Source of the DNA: JBEVOS01 sp044226655 | Lineage (GTDB): Bacteria; Pseudomonadota; Alphaproteobacteria; Caulobacterales; Aquidulcibacteraceae | Assembly (NCBI GenBank): GCA_044226655.1 | Contig: JBGAGO010000005.1 | Span: 206,652 to 270,651, forward strand | Direction: 5' to 3' | DNA: 64,000 nucleotides | Shown: positions 25,247-32,647 of the stretch, in pieces | Numbering within the stretch: position 1 is the first letter of the stretch | Layout of the letters: each line of letters starts with the position of its first letter | The notes under the pieces: generated by a model | Told to the model about the DNA's origin: nothing | Database searches by the model: none | What the model saw: only the letters and a program-made list of their open reading frames with translations | Translations under genes and position numbers: made by a program

Positions 25247-26976
25247 TCCGCCGCGATCGCCGCCGGCGCATGTTGCGCGCCACGCAGCAGCCGGCCGGGC
25301 AGGGCGCCGGTTGGTTCGCCATCGCGATAGGTGATCTCGCCAGCGACGATGGTCGCCGTATAGCCATCCGCTTTCTGGATGAGCCGGCGCCCGCCCGAGG
25401 GCAGATCATAGGCCACTTGCGGCGCGTGCAAGGTCAGCCGGTCATAGTCGATCACGTTCAAATCCGCGCGCAGGCCGATCTCGATGCGGCCGCGATCGTA
25501 GAGGCCCAACGCCTCCGCCGTGTCGCGCGTCTGCATTTGAATCATTTTCGCCAGATCGATTTTCGCGCCGCGCGTTCTGTCCCGCGTCATGAGCGTGAGA
25601 TTCGAGGTCGGGAACGAGCCGTCGCAGATCATGCCGACATGGGCGCCGCCATCCGAAAGCCCCGGCACGGTATGCGCGTGCAGCAGCATCTCATAGGCCG
25701 GATCGAGCGAGCCTTCGGTGTAGTTGAGGAACGGGAAATAGAGCATCCCGCGCCCGTCCTTCTCCAAGAGATGATCGAGCGCGATCTCTTCTTCGCTGAC
25801 GCCGCGCCGTTTTGCCTCCGCCGCCACGCTCTGCGCGGGCGTCGGCTCATAATCCGGCTTGGCCTGCATCAGGATGAGCCGCTCCCACGCATTGATGCGC
25901 CGCGACCAGCCGGAATCCTTCGGGTCTTCCACCAAGAGCCGCGCGCGCACCTCTGGATCGCGCAGCCGCGCCACGCGCTCGGCCAGCGGCAGATGCGCGA
26001 TTTCGCGATAGGTCGGGTGCATCGAGAACGGGTTCATCGTCAACTCGAACCCGAACAGCAGCCCCACCGGGCGCCCGCACACTTGCGCGCGCATCATCAG
26101 GCCCGCCGCATTCGCTTCGTCGAGCAGCGCCAGCTGTCGCTTCCAGCCATCCTTGTTGATCGGGCTCTGCAGCAGCGAGAACGAGAGCGGCCGTCCGCTC
26201 TTCTCGACGATGCGCCGCAGCATCGCGAATTCCGCTTCGAGGTCCTGAAAGTCCGAGACGACTTGCAGCACGCCCTTATTGGCCGCCTTCAACCCCAGCG
26301 CGATGCCGGTCAGCTCATCTTCGCCCGCCGTCAGCGTCGGCGTCGGCTGGCCGTCGCTGGTGCGGTGGTTGAGCGTGCGCGAGGTCGAGAAGCCAAGCGC
26401 GCCGGCTTCGACCGCGCGTTTCGCCAGCGCCGCCATCGCCGCGATATCCGCCTCATTGGCCGGCTCGCGATTGGCGCCGCGCTCGCCCATCACGTAGACG
26501 CGCAGCGCCGCATGCGGCAGCTGCGACCCGATATCGACGTCGAAGCGGCGTGTTTGCAGAGAGTCCAAATAGTCGGGAAAGCTCTCCCAATTCCAAGGCA
26601 GGCCCTGCGCCAGCACCGGATGGGGAATGTCCTCCACGCCCTCCATCAGCTTGATGAGGCGATCGTGGTCCTCGCGCTTGCACGGCGCAAAGCCGACGCC
26701 GCAATTGCCCATCACCACGGTCGTCACGCCGTGCCAGGACGAGGGCTGCATGCGCTCGTCCCAGGTCGCCTGGCCGTCATAATGCGTGTGGATGTCGACG
26801 AAGCCGGGCGTCACGATCTGGCCGCGCGCATCGATCTCTTCGGCGGCGCGCCCGTTCACCGCGCCGATGGCCGCGATGCGCCCATCCTTCACGGCGACAT
26901 CGGTCTCGACGCCAGGCCCGCCCTGGCCGTCAAACACGGTTCCATTGCGGATCACGAGATCGTAAGCGCGCTCCAC
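25243..26976 (-). CDS. N-acyl-D-amino-acid deacylase family amidohydrolase
   Basis: 577 residues of the amidohydrolase superfamily, D-aminoacylase branch. The metal-binding HxH is in VDIHTHYDGQATW, with VVMGNCGVGFAPCKREDHDR after it. Other family pieces are GALGFSTSRTL, GLSDGGAHVGMICDGSFPT and the late GRIEIGLRADLNVIDYDRL. Members remove acyl groups from N-acyl-D-amino acids or open cyclic amides. GTG 26976 (VERAYDLVIRNGTVFDG) has a GGGAGG ribosome-binding site; the longer frame to 27051 has no support. First gene of a three-gene coupled operon. Confidence 0.92.
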   Translation of the reverse strand: MERAYDLVIRNGTVFDGQGGPGVETDVAVKDGRIAAIGAVNGRAAEEIDARGQIVTPGFVDIHTHYDGQATWDERMQPSSWHGVTTVVMGNCGVGFAPCKREDHDRLIKLMEGVEDIPHPVLAQGLPWNWESFPDYLDSLQTRRFDVDIGSQLPHAALRVYVMGERGANREPANEADIAAMAALAKRAVEAGALGFSTSRTLNHRTSDGQPTPTLTAGEDELTGIALGLKAANKGVLQVVSDFQDLEAEFAMLRRIVEKSGRPLSFSLLQSPINKDGWKRQLALLDEANAAGLMMRAQVCGRPVGLLFGFELTMNPFSMHPTYREIAHLPLAERVARLRDPEVRARLLVEDPKDSGWSRRINAWERLILMQAKPDYEPTPAQSVAAEAKRRGVSEEEIALDHLLEKDGRGMLYFPFLNYTEGSLDPAYEMLLHAHTVPGLSDGGAHVGMICDGSFPTSNLTLMTRDRTRGAKIDLAKMIQMQTRDTAEALGLYDRGRIEIGLRADLNVIDYDRLTLHAPQVAYDLPSGGRRLIQKADGYTATIVAGEITYRDGEPTGALPGRLLRGAQHAPAAIAAE

Positions 26977-27053
26977 CGGCGGCCTCCCTTCATCTTGTCG
27001 TCTTGGCCCAAGCGTGGGACGAGGTGACGAACGCGTCAAGCGAAGAGGCATTC

Positions 27054-27917
27054 ATGGTTGAACTCGTGATCCAAGCCCGCCGCCGCAGCCTCGGCGCCTT
27101 CGAGGTCGGCCGCGTTCTGCCGTTCCACGCGCACCGCATGGTCGGGCCCTACATCTTCTTCGATCATCTGGGTCCGATGACCATGTCCGCGCCCGTGCCG
27201 CACGACGCCGATGTGCGCCCGCACCCGCATATCGGGCTTTCGACCGTCACCTATCTCTTCGAAGGCGAGATGACGCATCGCGATTCCACCGGCGTCACGC
27301 AAATCATCCGCCCCGGCGAGGTCAACTGGATGACGGCCGGGCAGGGCATCACCCATTCCGAGCGCTTCGACGGCATGCGCGCGAGCGGCGGGCCGATGCA
27401 CGGCGTGCAGATCTGGGTCGCGCTGCCCACCGAACTGGAAGAGATCGCGCCCGAATTCGATCATTATGGCGTCGACAATCTCGTCGCGCTCGATGCGCCA
27501 GGCGTGCGCGCGCGGCTCGTCGCCGGCGCAGCCTTCGGCGCCAAGAGCGCTGTCAAAACCAAATCGCCTTTGCACTACGTGCATGCGAAGATGGATGCCG
27601 ACGCCCGCTTCGGCGCGCCGGGCGATCACAGCGAAGGCGCGGCCTATGTCGTCTCCGGCGACGTCGAGATCGATGGCGTGCGTTTGGGCGCCGGCGACAT
27701 GGCCGTGTTCGAGAACGGCGGCGCGCCGAGCGTGACCGCGCTCTCGCAAGCCAATGTGCTGTTCATCGGCGGCGAGCCCGTCGGCCCGCGCCATATCTTC
27801 TGGAATTTCGTGTCCTCGTCGGAAGACCGGCTCGAACAGGCCAAGGCCGATTGGCGCGCGCAGCGCTTCGCCTTGCCGCCGAACGATCACGACGAGTTCA
27901 CGCCGCTGCCGGAGTAA
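27054..27917 (+). CDS. Pirin family protein
   Basis: 287 residues, double-cupin pirin. The N-terminal metal site has its His and Glu ligands in VRPHPHIGLSTVTYLFEGEM and MTAGQGITHSER; the C-terminal cupin contains SGDVEIDGVRLGAGDMAVFE. Bacterial pirins can act as quercetinases or as regulators of metabolism; which applies here is unknown. ATG 27054 (MVELVIQARRRSLG) fits the family start. It is divergent from the D-aminoacylase operon and six bases before OsmC. Confidence 0.93.
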   Translation: MVELVIQARRRSLGAFEVGRVLPFHAHRMVGPYIFFDHLGPMTMSAPVPHDADVRPHPHIGLSTVTYLFEGEMTHRDSTGVTQIIRPGEVNWMTAGQGITHSERFDGMRASGGPMHGVQIWVALPTELEEIAPEFDHYGVDNLVALDAPGVRARLVAGAAFGAKSAVKTKSPLHYVHAKMDADARFGAPGDHSEGAAYVVSGDVEIDGVRLGAGDMAVFENGGAPSVTALSQANVLFIGGEPVGPRHIFWNFVSSSEDRLEQAKADWRAQRFALPPNDHDEFTPLPE

Positions 27918-27922
27918 GCCTC

Positions 27923-28333
27923 ATGGAGAACGCCACGCTGGTTTCGCACGTCGTGTCCAATCTCGGCATGACGAATTACGCGGTCGAGAGCCACGCCGGC
28001 AAACATGTCGTGGCCTGCGATGAGCCCGCGCATGCCGGCGGCGGCGGAACGGCCGCGGCGCCGTTCGATATTCTTTTGTCCGCGCTCGGTTCGTGCACCG
28101 TGATCACTTTGCGGATGTACGCCGAGCGCAAGCAATGGAGCACGGGCAAGATCAGCGCGGATCTGCACATGACGCGCGCCGCCGATAAGAGTCTTCACAT
28201 CGACCGCGTGCTCTCCTTCGAAGGCCCGCTCGACGCCGAGCAGATCGCCCGCCTCGCCGACATCGCCGAACGCACCCCCGTCACCCTCGCCATCAAATCC
28301 GGCGTCCCCATCGCCACCACCGTCAAATCCTAG
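27923..28333 (+). CDS. OsmC family peroxiredoxin-like protein
   Basis: 136 residues of the OsmC/Ohr fold. The conserved second cysteine is in LLSALGSCTVITLRMYAERK. The first catalytic cysteine of true OsmC/Ohr is expected about sixty residues earlier; only C28 (VACDEPAHAGG) is upstream, in a different setting, so classic peroxidase activity is uncertain. ATG 27923 starts MENATLVSHVVSNLGM, six bases after pirin, so the two form an operon with a possible link to oxidative stress. Confidence 0.9.
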   Translation: MENATLVSHVVSNLGMTNYAVESHAGKHVVACDEPAHAGGGGTAAAPFDILLSALGSCTVITLRMYAERKQWSTGKISADLHMTRAADKSLHIDRVLSFEGPLDAEQIARLADIAERTPVTLAIKSGVPIATTVKS

Positions 28334-28339
28334 CGCCGC

Positions 28340-28366
28340 GTCCTTCTCCGCAGGGGGAAGAAGGAC
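28340..28366 (+). terminator. Short hairpin after osmC-like gene
   Basis: GTCCTTCT and AGAAGGAC form an 8-bp stem around an 11-base loop, seven bases past the OsmC-like stop. No T run. A weak terminator candidate that also resembles a decayed arm of the nearby repeat. Confidence 0.35.
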
Positions 28367-28414
28367 GAAGGCCGTCGTGTTCCGCGCAAAAACGGCGATA
28401 GCGCGACGCGCTTT

Positions 28415-28514
28415 CCTCCCCCTGCAAGGGGGAGGTCAGGAGGGGGTGAGCCACGCACGCAAACGCTTCAGCCTGTATCTCACCCCCTCCCATCCTCCCC
28501 CTTGCCGGGGGAGG
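28415..28514. repeat. Dispersed palindromic intergenic repeat, copy 3
   Basis: Full copy with CCTCCCCCTGCAAGGGGGAG and AGGAGGGGGTGAG on the left, CTCACCCCCTCCCATCCTCC and CCCTTGCCGGGGGAGGAG on the right. Here it lies between two genes read the same way (osmC-like and the broken gene), unlike copies 1 and 2 between convergent genes. Confidence 0.85.
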
Positions 28515-28580
28515 AGGCGCGATGCGGGGATAACGCGCGTTCAATCGGACCCAGTTCGGCGCGCCCTTACACTCGCGCCC

Positions 28581-29201
28581 ATGTCCCTCGTTCTCGACCT
28601 CTCCCAAGCCTGGTCCCAATTGGGCGCTTATTTCTCCGAGATCATCGATCGCTTCGGCCCGGCCCAGAGCTGGATGAGCGCTTCAAGCGCGCGCGCCGCA
28701 CCATCGAGGCCTGGCTCGACGCCTGCGAAGCGGCGCTGCGGCAAATGCTGATGCTCGAAGCGCGCGGCCTGACGCTGGCGCCGTCCGCGCGCGCCGTGGC
28801 CAGGCGCAGCGTCTCCAACGCAGCGCCGCTGCCGGTGCGCGACATCCCCGAGCGCGCGCTGGGGATCGAAGTCGCGCCCGCGTTCAAGCTCTTCCCGCCC
28901 AGCGCCGTCACGCTCTGCCGCGACGACGACATGCGCCCGCCGCGCAGCGCGGGCGCGCGAGAAGATCCGCCGCTCGCCGACCCGCAAGCTCGCGCGCCGC
29001 ATGGCCGCGCTCGAAGCCGCGCTCGCCGACGCCGATCTCTACGTGCGGCGCATGGCCCGCGCGCTGGCGAAGAATGGCGCGCTGGTGCTGCGCATCGCGG
29101 TCAGCAAACCCGATCCCACCCGCCTGCCGCGTACGCTGGTCGATCGCCTGCAGGCCGAGACCACGCGCCTCCTGCGCGCCAGCCCCACGGATTCCAGCTA
29201 A
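28581..29201 (+). pseudogene. Hypothetical gene broken by two compensating frameshifts
   Basis: A protein of about 206 residues can be read only by changing frame twice. It starts at ATG 28581 (MSLVLDLSQAWSQLGAYFSE), loses one base near 28665-28675 to continue as ELDERFKRARRTIEAWLDAC, then gains one near 28930-28955 to continue as REKIRRSPTRKLARRMAALE and end at TAA 29201. The reading in each section is coherent and codon use matches the neighbours, and the two shifts cancel. It may be a decayed gene or an intact one with assembly errors in GC-rich runs. Family not recognised; charged helical protein, possibly cytoplasmic. Confidence 0.6.
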
Positions 29202-29206
29202 GCGCC

Positions 29207-29297
29207 GTACCGCCGGCTTCCAGCCGGCAGACGACGATTCAATGTTTGCTGTCGGATCAGGAGGAAACGAAGACTGCCGGCTGGAAGCCGGCGGTAC
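29207..29297. repeat. Perfect 24-bp inverted repeat
   Basis: The left arm begins GTACCGCCGGCTTCCAGCCG (29207-29230) and is matched base for base by the right arm ending GGAAGCCGGCGGTAC (29274-29297), around a 43-base AT-richer loop. Each arm also contains the smaller palindrome GCCGGCTTCCAGCCGGC. It lies between the 3' ends of the broken gene and the enoyl-CoA hydratase gene. It may be a small non-autonomous mobile element or a two-way terminator. Confidence 0.75.
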
Positions 29298-29311
29298 GAA
29301 GCGGCGCGCGC

Positions 29312-30139
29312 CTATCGCCCCTCGAATTTCGGCGCGCGCTTTTCGAAGAAGGCGCGCACGCCTTCCTTCACATCCTCGCTCGGGTTGGCGATCATCACCG
29401 CCATTTGCGCATCGATATGAGACTCGGCGAGCGAGATCGATTGCGCGCGCGCCATCATCATCTTGCTCAGCCGCAACGCGAGCGGCGCTTTCGCCGCCAG
29501 CGCCGCGCAGAAATCCAAAGTGCGCTCGTCAAGCTCATCATCGGCGATGGTTTCCGTGACCAGGCCCAAATCCATCGCGCGTGCGGCCGAATAGATTTCG
29601 CTCATCAGCGTCATCTTGAGCGCGCGATCGAGGCCCATCGCGCGCGGAAAGAGCCAGGCGCCGCCTTCATCGGGCAGCAGGCCGACCTTGTTCGAGGTGT
29701 CGCCGAGTTTCGCGCTCGCCGCCGCGAAGCGGAAATCGCAGGCCAGCGCCAGGGCCAAACCGCCTGCGACCGCATAGCCGCGGATCATCGCCACGCTCGG
29801 CTTGTCGAGCTGCGTCAGCGCCAGCACCACGGCCTGCATGCCCTCGCGCATTTCGCGCCCATGGCCCATCGGCTGTGTCGCGACCATGCGGCGATGCTCA
29901 GGCTCGGCGCCCGAAAGATCGCCGCCGGTGCAGAAGGCGCGTCCGCCCGCGCCGGTGAGGATAAGTGCGCGCAGGCCGTCATCGTCGCGATAGGCGGCGA
30001 GCGCAGCCAGGAGCTCTCTGCACATGTCGAAGGTGTAGGCATTCATCTGCGCGGGACGGTTGAGCGTGATGCGCGCCACGCCGGGCGCGGGCTGATCGCA
30101 GAGGATGGCGTCGTAGCGGGCGCCGGCGAAGGCTGTCAT
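29312..30139 (-). CDS. Enoyl-CoA hydratase/isomerase family protein
   Basis: 275-residue crotonase-fold protein. Seen are VARITLNRPAQMNAYTFDMC, the CoA site TGAGGRAFCTGGDLSGAEP, and the oxyanion region MIRGYAVAGGLALALACDFR. The first catalytic Glu of true hydratases is lost (GGLALALAC), but the second acidic position is kept in KVGLLPDEGGAWLFPR. It fits members that act as isomerases or on branched acyl-CoA. It stands alone on the minus strand between a repeat and the tRNA-Phe region. Confidence 0.9.
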   Translation of the reverse strand: MTAFAGARYDAILCDQPAPGVARITLNRPAQMNAYTFDMCRELLAALAAYRDDDGLRALILTGAGGRAFCTGGDLSGAEPEHRRMVATQPMGHGREMREGMQAVVLALTQLDKPSVAMIRGYAVAGGLALALACDFRFAAASAKLGDTSNKVGLLPDEGGAWLFPRAMGLDRALKMTLMSEIYSAARAMDLGLVTETIADDELDERTLDFCAALAAKAPLALRLSKMMMARAQSISLAESHIDAQMAVMIANPSEDVKEGVRAFFEKRAPKFEGR

Positions 30140-30263
30140 GGCTGGGGACCTCCCGGCGGCAGGCTAGCAGGCGCGCCCCGGCCATGGCCACGTCGGCATG
30201 GCCACGTCGGCATGGACAGCCCGCCCCGAGCGCCGCTATAGAGCGACCCCCGCCGTTCGGCGC

Positions 30264-30339
30264 GCCTGGGTAGCTCAGTTGGTAGAGCAGCGGATTGAAA
30301 ATCCGCGTGTCGCTGGTTCGATTCCGGCCCCAGGCACCA
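30264..30339 (+). tRNA. tRNA-Phe (GAA)
   Basis: Acceptor GCCTGGG pairs with CCCAGGC; anticodon stem GCGGA/TCCGC encloses loop TTGAAAA, giving anticodon GAA. T-loop TTCGATT is standard and CCA is encoded. 76 bases. Confidence 0.97.
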
Positions 30340-30385
30340 TTGGCCGACAAGGTCCCCGAGGGGCGGGCGAACGGGGGAGGTCTTG

Positions 30386-30709
30386 ATGATCCGCTTTTGT
30401 CTCGCCGCCTGCCTTGTGGCGCTCTCGGCCTGCGCGGCCGGCCCCGCGCCCGAGCGGAGCGACCGCTTCGATGTGATGAGCATGCAGCGCGCGCTCGACG
30501 AACGGGGCATCGGCTTCGGCCTCGCGCGCGTGCCGGGCGAAGACGCCGTGCTGCTGCAGGTCCGCTTCCGCACCTCCGACGCCGATGGCGCGCCCGACGC
30601 TGACCCCAACGCCGCGGCCGCCGCCGTCGCGCCCGAGGGCTGCACGGTCCAGTCGGTGGAGCAGCAGCCCGATGGCGCCTATAAAGTCGCCTACGCCTGC
30701 GCCCATTGA
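30386..30709 (+). CDS. Small hypothetical lipoprotein
   Basis: 107 residues. Signal peptide MIRFCLAACLVALSACAAGP with lipobox LSAC, so it is lipid-anchored in the envelope. The mature part (FDVMSMQRALDERGIGFGLA, EGCTVQSVEQQPDGAYKVAY) shows no family I know. One Cys pair late in the protein (GCTV and YACAH) could form a disulfide. ATG 30386 follows GGGGGAGG. It precedes the M48 protease lipoprotein by 14 bases, so both may act together in the envelope. Confidence 0.75.
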   Translation: MIRFCLAACLVALSACAAGPAPERSDRFDVMSMQRALDERGIGFGLARVPGEDAVLLQVRFRTSDADGAPDADPNAAAAAVAPEGCTVQSVEQQPDGAYKVAYACAH

Positions 30710-30723
30710 TCACGGAGACCAAG

Positions 30724-31494
30724 ATGTGCCTCGCGTGCGCCGAAACGCCGAAGCTTGACCGCCGCGCTTTTCTCGCGGCCGCGCCCGCGGCATTGCTGGC
30801 CGCCTGCGCCACCAATCCAACCACCGGACGCAGCCAGCTCATCCTCGTCGACGATGCGCAGATGCAGCAGCTCGCCCTGCAATCCTGGGCGCAGGAGCGG
30901 CAGACCAACCGCATCTGGAACAACGCGGCCCAGCAGCAACGCCTCGTGCGCGTCGGCCAGCGCATCGCGCAAGTCTCTGGCTTGCAGGGCCAGCAATGGG
31001 AATTTGCGTTGTTCGACCGCGAAGAGAAGAACGCCTTCGTGCTGCCGGGCGGCAAGGTCGGCTTCTATCGAGGGCTGATGGAAATTTGCGACCGCGACGA
31101 TCACATCGCCTGCGTGCTCGGCCATGAGGTCGGCCATGTCGCCGGGCGCCACGCGGCCGAACGCTACAGCCAGGGCCTGGCCGAGCAGGGCGCGCTGACC
31201 GCGGTGAACGCCGCCGTCTCCAACCAGATTCTGCAGCAGGCGCTCGGCCTCGGGGTGCAGCTCGGCGTCGCGCTGCCTTTCTCGCGCGCGCAGGAAAGCG
31301 AAGCCGACCGCATCGGCATCGATTACATGCACGCGGCCAATTACGACGTGCGCCAATCCATCGTGTTCTGGCAGCGCATGGCGTCCGAGGGCGGCAATCG
31401 TCCGCCGCAAATCCTCTCCACCCACCCCGATCCGGCCAATCGCATCGCCGACATCCGCGCCCACATCAATGAACGCGGGTGGGGCCCGGTCTAG
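30724..31494 (+). CDS. M48 family metalloprotease, lipoprotein
   Basis: 256 residues. The N-terminus has a twin-arginine pair (LDRRAFLAAAPAALLAACAT) followed by lipobox LAAC, so it is probably a Tat-exported lipoprotein. The zinc motif is VLGHEVGHVAGRHAAE (HExxH) with the third ligand Glu likely in SRAQESEADRIGID, where M48 proteases have it. It resembles the LoiP/YcaL/BepA-type proteases that maintain outer-membrane proteins and have PDZ-free short forms. ATG 30724 gives MCLACAETPKLDRRAF. Probably in one operon with the small lipoprotein. Confidence 0.92.
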   Translation: MCLACAETPKLDRRAFLAAAPAALLAACATNPTTGRSQLILVDDAQMQQLALQSWAQERQTNRIWNNAAQQQRLVRVGQRIAQVSGLQGQQWEFALFDREEKNAFVLPGGKVGFYRGLMEICDRDDHIACVLGHEVGHVAGRHAAERYSQGLAEQGALTAVNAAVSNQILQQALGLGVQLGVALPFSRAQESEADRIGIDYMHAANYDVRQSIVFWQRMASEGGNRPPQILSTHPDPANRIADIRAHINERGWGPV

Positions 31495-31570
31495 GCGGAG
31501 CGCCGCGGGCCGCACTTTGCGCTTTGTTTCGTCGGGCAAGCTGGGCTAGAACCCCGCCCTCGCGATGCGC

Positions 31571-31647
31571 GCCGCCTTAGCTCAGTTGGTTAGAGCGCTG
31601 GATTGTGGATCCAGAGGTCCCTGGTTCGAGCCCTGGAGGCGGTACCA
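31571..31647 (+). tRNA. tRNA-His (GTG), alphaproteobacterial type
   Basis: Anticodon loop of GGATTGTGGATCC gives anticodon GTG. Acceptor GCCGCCT pairs with AGGCGGT, closing with a G-U pair; position 73 is A and CCA is encoded. There is no G at position -1 (the base before is C). Lack of G-1 with A73 is the known alphaproteobacterial exception to the tRNA-His rule, which supports the assignment to that class. Confidence 0.95.
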
Positions 31648-31666
31648 TCGCGGAGCCCGTTCCTAG

Positions 31667-32647
31667 ATGAATAGCCATGCCCGCTTCGCCGCCCAAACCG
31701 CGAAGGCGCTCGGCTACGCATTCCGCTCGCTCGACGGGCCGGACAGCTACCTGTTCGAGGTGTCGGACGGCGTCCGCCGGGCGGCGTTTTCGACGGCCTA
31801 TGGCACGCCCTATGGCCTCAACTCCGCCCGCGCCTATTCGCTGGCGCGCGATAAGAGCTTTTGCCAGCGCGTGCTCGACGAGGCGGGCGTTCCGACGATT
31901 CCGTCGCGGCTCTTCTTCGCCAATGATTGGCAGCGGCCGTATCGCAGTCCGGGCCGCGAACGCGCGGACGCCCTGGCCTGGGCCGAGAGCGCCTCCTTCC
32001 CGGTGTTCTGCAAACCCAATCAAGGCTCCAAAGGCCAGTTCGCCGAGATCGTGCCGGATGCTTCGCGCTTCGCCGCTTATCTCGACCGCGTCGGCCAAGT
32101 GTACGATGTCGTGCTAGTGCAGCCCGTGCTGCGCGGCGACGAACATCGCGTCATCGTGCTCAATGGCGCGCCGCTCTTGGCATATCGCAAGATCGCGCCG
32201 ACTTTGATCGGTGATGGCGAACGCAGCGTGCACGATCTCCTGGTGGAGGCCCGCATGCACTGGAAGGCCGCCGCGCTTTCGACGCCGCTCGAAGCGGTTC
32301 AGGCGCGCCGCGCAAATGGCGAAGCAGCGGATTTGGATGTCGTGTTGGCGAAGGGCGAGCGCGTCACGCTCGAAGGCCGCGCCAATCGCGCGGCGGGCGG
32401 GGATGCGGACGCGATCGTCACCGAAATGCCTGCGCCCCTCGCCGCCATCGGCGCTGCCGCCGCGCGGGCGCTTGGACTCAATCTCGCCGGCGTCGATCTC
32501 TTCGATGTGTCGCCGGCGCGCGATTGCTCGGAACTCGTGATCATCGAGGTCAACGCCAATCCCGCGCTTGAGACGCTGGAATCACAGGGCCGCGGCGATT
32601 TGATCGAAACCATTTGGCGCGCCAATTTCGCGGCGGCGTTTGCGTGA
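31667..32647 (+). CDS. ATP-grasp ligase of the cyanophycin-synthetase/GshF type
   Basis: 326 residues. ATP-grasp enzymes join a carboxylate to an amine through an acyl phosphate. Features of the CphA/GshF branch are visible: a nucleotide-binding lysine region at about 113-123 (VFCKPNQGSKGQFAEIV), the segment IAPTLIGDGERSVHDLL at about 176-192, LEGRANRAAGGDADAIVTEM with the Ala-Asn and Gly-Gly pattern of CphA, AGVDLFDVSPA, and the metal-binding end VIIEVNANPALE near residues 296-307. The N-terminal third is unlike CphA and not recognised. It overlaps the next gene, a Mur-type ligase (GTGA), as if the two halves of cyanophycin synthetase were split. The product is unknown. Confidence 0.85.
   Translation: MNSHARFAAQTAKALGYAFRSLDGPDSYLFEVSDGVRRAAFSTAYGTPYGLNSARAYSLARDKSFCQRVLDEAGVPTIPSRLFFANDWQRPYRSPGRERADALAWAESASFPVFCKPNQGSKGQFAEIVPDASRFAAYLDRVGQVYDVVLVQPVLRGDEHRVIVLNGAPLLAYRKIAPTLIGDGERSVHDLLVEARMHWKAAALSTPLEAVQARRANGEAADLDVVLAKGERVTLEGRANRAAGGDADAIVTEMPAPLAAIGAAAARALGLNLAGVDLFDVSPARDCSELVIIEVNANPALETLESQGRGDLIETIWRANFAAAFA

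Noticed and set aside
27003..27053. Longer pirin start at 27003
   Set aside because: The family start is MVELVIQ at 27054; the extra residues overlap the leader of the divergent operon.
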